Below, piece by piece: positions 60,365 to 64,000 of a DNA stretch of 64,000 nucleotides. The DNA lies in contig DXBX01000063.1 of the NCBI GenBank assembly GCA_019116285.1, positions 1 to 64,000 of the forward strand, written 5' to 3'. The notes beneath the pieces are model-generated. The model ran no database searches. It was given only the letters and a program-made list of their open reading frames with translations, and was not told the DNA's origin. The stretch's first letter is position 1, and the number at the start of each line of letters is the position of its first letter. This stretch comes from Candidatus Bacteroides merdigallinarum (GTDB taxonomy: Bacteria; Bacteroidota; Bacteroidia; Bacteroidales; Bacteroidaceae). The translations under genes were made by a program, and so were the position numbers.

Positions 60365-61561
60365 TCAGGAAAGCAGGAAATGACGCGGCATACGTTCTTG
60401 CTTCTCTTTCACCAAGCGAATGAACCCGGCAAGGTCTTGCAGCTTGTCCCTCCATTCTGGCGGAAAGCTGGTGACATACTTGTGCGGAACTACCAACGTC
60501 AGGTGCGAATCGGCCATTTCTTTCAGCTGGTTGCGCGAGATGCCTTGTTGCAGGGTAAAAAGGAACTTCTCCTCCACGCGGTCGGCTTCGGTCAGAACCT
60601 GCCGCCAACGATCCTTACAAGTGGTCTTGGCGCCAAGTACGGTCAAGTCGTCGGCAGGAAAGAGCAAGTTGTGATAACATTCTCCGTTCGGGAAAAGGAA
60701 GTCGGGCTTCTTGTTGTCTTCCGTCACAGCCTGTTCTTCGAATATCAGCCCGTTGCCGGTGAAGATGTCCGCCAGGTGGTGTTCCAGCGACTTGCCGGCG
60801 CGGGACTTGCGACGATTGAGAACCTCGTTAGCAGCCTGTACGAAGGCGTCTACCGTACCAAATGGCCGGGAAACGAGGTCACCATACACTTTCTCCTCCA
60901 TATACTTGAACAGGCGGAACTCCGTGTCTATCCATCCAAGGAGAATATCATCCGGGCAGGTCATCAAGGTGTGCGCAGACAGGTTGCCGACTTTATTGTA
61001 ACACTCGCGTGCACCAGCTGCCATCTGCCTTGTTTCCGGGAAACCGCTGAAGCGGGCGGTGAACTCCTCGAAAAGCTGCAAAAGCCGTTCTTCCGGCTTT
61101 ATGCTTCCGGCCACGTCTATCAGACGGTTAATCTCGTCTGGCGACAAGTTGAAACTGGCTAGGAAGCCGTCTATGTCATCGTCTGTACCGAGCACATACC
61201 CCGCATAATCCTCCTCGCTGAATTTGGCTATGACCAGCAAGTCGCCCACGTTGTCATCTTGCAGGAAAGGGAAGTTGCGTCCGAAACGGGTAATGCGGTA
61301 TTCATTGCGCGTCTTTTGGCCATAATATTTCATACAACTCTCCGTGACAAAATCGTCCTGCCAACGGATACGGACGGTTTTTTCCTTGTTCTCGCCCTTG
61401 CGCCCAGGCTGGTCAAAGAGCAAAGTGGATGCATACTTGGGCACATAGAAACCTGCCTGATGGCTTCCGGTCGTACCTGCATCATTGCCTGTGATAAAAC
61501 GGCACCACGCTGCTTGGGATTGTCGGACGCTTTGGATGGCTGCACTCAATAATTCACTCAT
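60365..61561 (-). CDS. EcoRII-type type II restriction endonuclease
   Basis: This 398-aa enzyme has both EcoRII domains. The N-terminal DNA-binding regulatory domain (about 1-150; YGQKTRNEYRITRFGRNFPFL) is present. So is the C-terminal PD-(D/E)xK catalytic domain (about 230-390), with NRRKSRAGKSLEHHL, KKPDFLFPNGECYH and the catalytic AKTTCKDRWRQ. EcoRII cuts before CCWGG and needs two sites, so the same target is likely here. Its start overlaps the methyltransferase stop by 8 nt (ATGAGTGA). The ATG at 61561 is preferred over upstream in-frame codons for this coupling. No defect was seen. Confidence 0.93.
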   Translation of the reverse strand: MSELLSAAIQSVRQSQAAWCRFITGNDAGTTGSHQAGFYVPKYASTLLFDQPGRKGENKEKTVRIRWQDDFVTESCMKYYGQKTRNEYRITRFGRNFPFLQDDNVGDLLVIAKFSEEDYAGYVLGTDDDIDGFLASFNLSPDEINRLIDVAGSIKPEERLLQLFEEFTARFSGFPETRQMAAGARECYNKVGNLSAHTLMTCPDDILLGWIDTEFRLFKYMEEKVYGDLVSRPFGTVDAFVQAANEVLNRRKSRAGKSLEHHLADIFTGNGLIFEEQAVTEDNKKPDFLFPNGECYHNLLFPADDLTVLGAKTTCKDRWRQVLTEADRVEEKFLFTLQQGISRNQLKEMADSHLTLVVPHKYVTSFPPEWRDKLQDLAGFIRLVKEKQERMPRHFLLS

Positions 61562-62837
61562 AACCGTCAAGTGTTTGGATAATTTGCTTGGCAACAGCTG
61601 TTATAAGCGGCACCACTACCGAATTTCCGCATTGACGGTAGGCCTGCACGTCGGACACCTTGTCCAAGATGTAATTGTCCGGATAGCCCATAAGGCGGGC
61701 ACATTCGCGCGGCGTCAGCTTGCGGGGATTCCTGCCTTCCTGCGGAATTAGGATTTCCGAACCGTCCTTATAGTAACGTGCGCTCAGCGTGCGAGTAATG
61801 CCGTCAAGGTCGGCCATACCGAAACCGAAACCGTTTCCCTTGGCCTTATGCTTCTCGGCATATCCTTGCAGATAGTTCCACAGTTTGTCGGACAGGGTGT
61901 ATTTCTCGACCGGAGCATCCTCCAGGATGTTGCGCAGTCTGGGTTGAATCCCGGTAGGAGCGGGAAACTCAAAGTGCTCCTCCCCTTGATAACGTCTTTT
62001 GTCAAAACCCACTATCATAATGCGCTCGCGATGCTGGGGCACGTAGTCCTTTCCGTCCATCACCTGGTAATGGATGGAGTATTCCAGCTCTTCCAGCGTA
62101 GAACGGATGACGCGGAAGGTGTTGCCCTTGTCGTGCGCCACGAGGTTCTTCACGTTCTCAAGGAAAAAGGCCTTCGGGCGGTGGCGGCTGATGATGTCGG
62201 CCACGTCAAAGAACAGCGTGCCCTGGGTCTTGTCCCTGAACCCGGTTTCCCTGCCGAGGCTCTTCTTCTTGGAAACGCCGGCTATCGAAAAAGGCTGGCA
62301 AGGGAAGCCTGCGCAGAGCACGTCGAACTGCTCCGGGATATACCGCTTCGTCTCTTCCTTGGTGATGTCCCCGAAAGGCATTTCGCCGAAATTGGCCAAG
62401 TACGTTTTCTGCGCAAAAGGGTTCCACTCGGACGAAAACACGCATTTCCCGCCCTGTGCCCGCATCGCGAGGCGGAAACCGCCCATTCCCGCAAAGAGGT
62501 CGATGAAGGTGAATTTGTAATCTATTGGGTCAGGAAACGGCACCTTGAAGAAATCGCCGAACAGTCCGGCCTGCAAGGGTTCACTTAGCACTTGATCGGA
62601 GATGTATGCTTGGGGGAATTTGTATTCGAGATATTCTTTCAGATATTGCTTTGCTTCCAGCCGGGTGAAATCGCGTATCATGTCCTGCCCGTGCAAACAA
62701 TGGGTGATGACGGCCAATTGGTTGTCGTAGGACTTGGGACCGTAGAAATAGACCTGTACCTTCTCCCCGGAAATATCTTTAACAGAAATCTTTTCCGGAA
62801 AGTTGGATAGTCTGATATCGGACAAAGCGATGCTCAT
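61554..62837 (-). CDS. dcm: Dcm-type DNA (cytosine-5) methyltransferase
   Basis: This 427-aa methyltransferase protects the restriction sites of the adjacent endonuclease. Conserved blocks are FTFIDLFAGMGGFRLAM (SAM binding), CAGFPCQPFSIAG (catalytic cysteine of the PCQ loop), QGTLFFDVADII, FFLENVKNL, QHRERIMIVGF, and the late RQCGNSVVVPL. An N-terminal extension of about 130 residues is like that of Dcm and M.EcoRII. CCWGG specificity is inferred from the EcoRII partner. The frame is open 68 codons upstream across a tandem repeat, but the ATG at 62837 lies after a good promoter. Confidence 0.94.
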   Translation of the reverse strand: MSIALSDIRLSNFPEKISVKDISGEKVQVYFYGPKSYDNQLAVITHCLHGQDMIRDFTRLEAKQYLKEYLEYKFPQAYISDQVLSEPLQAGLFGDFFKVPFPDPIDYKFTFIDLFAGMGGFRLAMRAQGGKCVFSSEWNPFAQKTYLANFGEMPFGDITKEETKRYIPEQFDVLCAGFPCQPFSIAGVSKKKSLGRETGFRDKTQGTLFFDVADIISRHRPKAFFLENVKNLVAHDKGNTFRVIRSTLEELEYSIHYQVMDGKDYVPQHRERIMIVGFDKRRYQGEEHFEFPAPTGIQPRLRNILEDAPVEKYTLSDKLWNYLQGYAEKHKAKGNGFGFGMADLDGITRTLSARYYKDGSEILIPQEGRNPRKLTPRECARLMGYPDNYILDKVSDVQAYRQCGNSVVVPLITAVAKQIIQTLDGYE

Positions 62838-62862
62838 AAATTTTTGTTCGTGATTAATGCTG

Positions 62863-62894
62863 CAAAGATAAGACATTTTCTGCAAATTCGGCAA
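62863..62894 (-). promoter_or_regulatory. Promoter of the restriction-modification operon
   Basis: On the minus strand TTG (62894-62892), 21 nt, then TATCTTTG (62870-62863), 26 nt before the methyltransferase ATG. The -33 element lies within the first unit of the 23-nt repeat. Confidence 0.6.
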
Positions 62895-62978
62895 TTTGGC
62901 GCGGATTTGTTCGGCAATTTGGCATGAAATCGTTCGGCAATTTGGCGCGGATTTGTCCGGCAATTTGGCGGCAACGGG
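62887..62978. repeat. 23-nt tandem repeat upstream of the methyltransferase (4 units)
   Basis: Units start at 62887, 62910, 62933 and 62956 with the core TTCGGCAATTTGGC. Units 1 and 3 are identical over 23 nt, unit 2 differs in its second half and unit 4 diverges into array H. The repeats cover the -33 region of the methyltransferase promoter. Confidence 0.9.
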
Positions 62979-62982
62979 CACA

Positions 62983-63070
62983 GGCACGCCCGCCCTCGGG
63001 CGGAGGTACGCCCAAGCACGGGCAGGGGTACCCCCGGACACAAGCGGAGGTACCCCTGCCCACGAGCGGC
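62983..63070 (+). repeat. 22-nt intergenic repeat array H
   Basis: Units start at 62983 (GGCACG), 63005 (GGTACG), 63027 (GGTACC) and 63049 (GGTACC) at an exact 22-nt period. It directly follows the 23-nt array and ends 13 nt before the stop of the TonB-dependent receptor gene. Confidence 0.85.
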
Positions 63071-63082
63071 AATCATGCCGTG

Positions 63083-64000
63083 TCAGAAACGGAACGTCAC
63101 CCCGCCCCAGAAGTTTATCCCCTGCGTGGGATAGTACCAGTCATAGCGGTAGTCCTTGTCCAGCAGGTTGTCCAGGCGGGCGTAGACACCAACGCCGCGG
63201 AAGAGGTCGTAGGTGGCACCGGCGTAGAGGTTGCAGACGGGGTCGGCATGCTCGCCCTGGATTTCCGCCCGGCTGACGTGGCGATAGCCCACCTCGACGC
63301 GCAGGGGCGTGATGGGGTGCAACTCCACTTTGAAGTCTCCCTCGAAGGCGGGTTTGAAGGCCAGGACACCGGCAAGGTCTCCCCCGTCCTTGGCCGACCA
63401 GTCGCGGTAGGTGCCGCGGGCGCTGAAGGTGACGATGTCGCGGTAGCTGTAGCCCAGCTCGGCACCGGCGTAGATGTTGTCCGTGTCCCAGACTCCCAGG
63501 GACAAAGCTTCGGGAATGGCCCCCCAAGGAACGAGGGCGAAATAGGTGTCATCCTCCAGGCTCTGATATCCCCCGAAGATGTGCAGGCTGAAGCCGGAGC
63601 GCGTGCCCACACGGACTCCCACGGCAGCATTGACCCGCTCATAGGTGGCATCCAGCTGCCCGGCGGGCGAGGCGTAGGGATTGAGGGCCTCCAGGCGGCG
63701 GAAGTCGTTCAAGAGGCGGCCGCCCTTGGCCTGCGCGTAGAGCACGACGCGGGCGGGGAAGGCATACTGCACCCGCACGTCGGGCGACACGCGGAACTCC
63801 TTGCCGAAGCCGAAGGAGGGATCGACGTTTGCCCCGGCACGGAGCGTCCAGCCGTTGGCCTCGTAAGCATAGTAGGGCGTCAGGGAGAGGGCGGTGTAAT
63901 TGTCATACAGATTGTCCTTGTAGAGCAGGTTGTCCATGCGCAGGGCCACGCCCACACGCTGCCCGCCGCCCAGGCTTCCCCAAGCCTCGGCCTCGGTGCG
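63083..64000 (-). CDS. TonB-dependent receptor, C-terminal barrel (partial, 5' end outside window)
   Basis: The frame runs open to the window edge, giving the last 305 residues of an outer-membrane protein. Alternating aromatic and polar strands (LRAGANVDPSFGFGKEFRVSPDVRVQYAF, GYSYRDIVTFSARGTYRDW) end in NLLDKDYRYDWYYPTQGINFWGGVTFRF, the typical closing strand of TonB-dependent receptors, with terminal phenylalanine. The N-terminal plug is not in the window, so the ligand is unknown. It is not paired with a susD gene on the visible side. Confidence 0.8.
   Translation of the reverse strand, partial: RTEAEAWGSLGGGQRVGVALRMDNLLYKDNLYDNYTALSLTPYYAYEANGWTLRAGANVDPSFGFGKEFRVSPDVRVQYAFPARVVLYAQAKGGRLLNDFRRLEALNPYASPAGQLDATYERVNAAVGVRVGTRSGFSLHIFGGYQSLEDDTYFALVPWGAIPEALSLGVWDTDNIYAGAELGYSYRDIVTFSARGTYRDWSAKDGGDLAGVLAFKPAFEGDFKVELHPITPLRVEVGYRHVSRAEIQGEHADPVCNLYAGATYDLFRGVGVYARLDNLLDKDYRYDWYYPTQGINFWGGVTFRF

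Noticed and set aside
62837-63041. N-terminal extension of the methyltransferase through the 23-nt repeats
   Set aside because: The extra 68 codons translate repeat DNA (KLPDKSAPNCRT-like), lie upstream of the predicted transcription start and are not part of the Dcm family.

Overview
The window looks like chromosomal DNA of a high-GC member of the Bacteroidales (Bacteroides/Prevotella-like). The evidence is a SusC/SusD polysaccharide utilisation locus, the glycine-lipid pair glsA/glsB, Bacteroidota-type promoters (TTG, 19-22 nt, TAnnTTTG) before several genes, no Shine-Dalgarno preference, and a DAP-type MurE. The genus cannot be settled from sequence alone. No phage, CRISPR array, rRNA or complete insertion sequence was seen.

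Layout. (1) 0.1-5.9 kb: two identical tandem tRNA-Asn genes, comF, a serine-type sulfatase, the glsA-glsB lipid operon and an ECF sigma factor. (2) 5.9-24 kb: a polysaccharide utilisation locus on the minus strand. It holds a CE1-like esterase, a type-B carboxylesterase, a DUF5060/GH5-like enzyme, GH30, SusD, SusC, a GH26 lipoprotein, a clan-A glycosidase lipoprotein of unclear family, GH130 and a sodium:sugar symporter, with a divergent AraC regulator. GH26 plus GH130 plus esterases suggest an acetylated beta-mannan-type glycan, cut at the cell surface, imported by SusCD, trimmed in the periplasm and phosphorolysed in the cytoplasm. The SusCD-GH part is visibly more AT-rich than its surroundings. 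(3) 24.3-40.2 kb: a complete dcw division/cell-wall cluster, mraZ-rsmH-ftsL-ftsI-murE-mraY-murD-ftsW-murG-murC-ftsQ-ftsA-ftsZ, followed by a yqeY-like gene. A MraZ-type operator precedes mraZ and a separate promoter precedes ftsA. (4) 40.7-43.5 kb: recO and argS, divergent. (5) 43.6-57.4 kb: an NtrB/NtrC-like two-component pair divergent from a tripartite export operon (TolC-like, HlyD-like, three large FtsX-type permeases, one ATPase). Between them lie a sigma-54-like promoter and two similar palindromes. (6) 57.4-64 kb: topA, a decayed vsr, an EcoRII-type restriction endonuclease and Dcm-type methyltransferase, and the 3' part of a TonB-dependent receptor.

The most unusual signal is in the spacers. 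Eight intergenic sites carry short arrays of one degenerate 22-nt unit (core GGTAYCGACGAGC). Other spacers hold a 21-nt tandem palindrome, 8-nt and 9-nt units folded into inverted arrays, a 23-nt tandem array in front of the methyltransferase, and two versions of a palindromic element inside the export operon, where the spacers share fixed ends (TAGGAATTTA ... TAAATTATCATTTA). The two adjacent FtsX permeases also share an almost identical 191-nt 5' segment, as expected from gene conversion.
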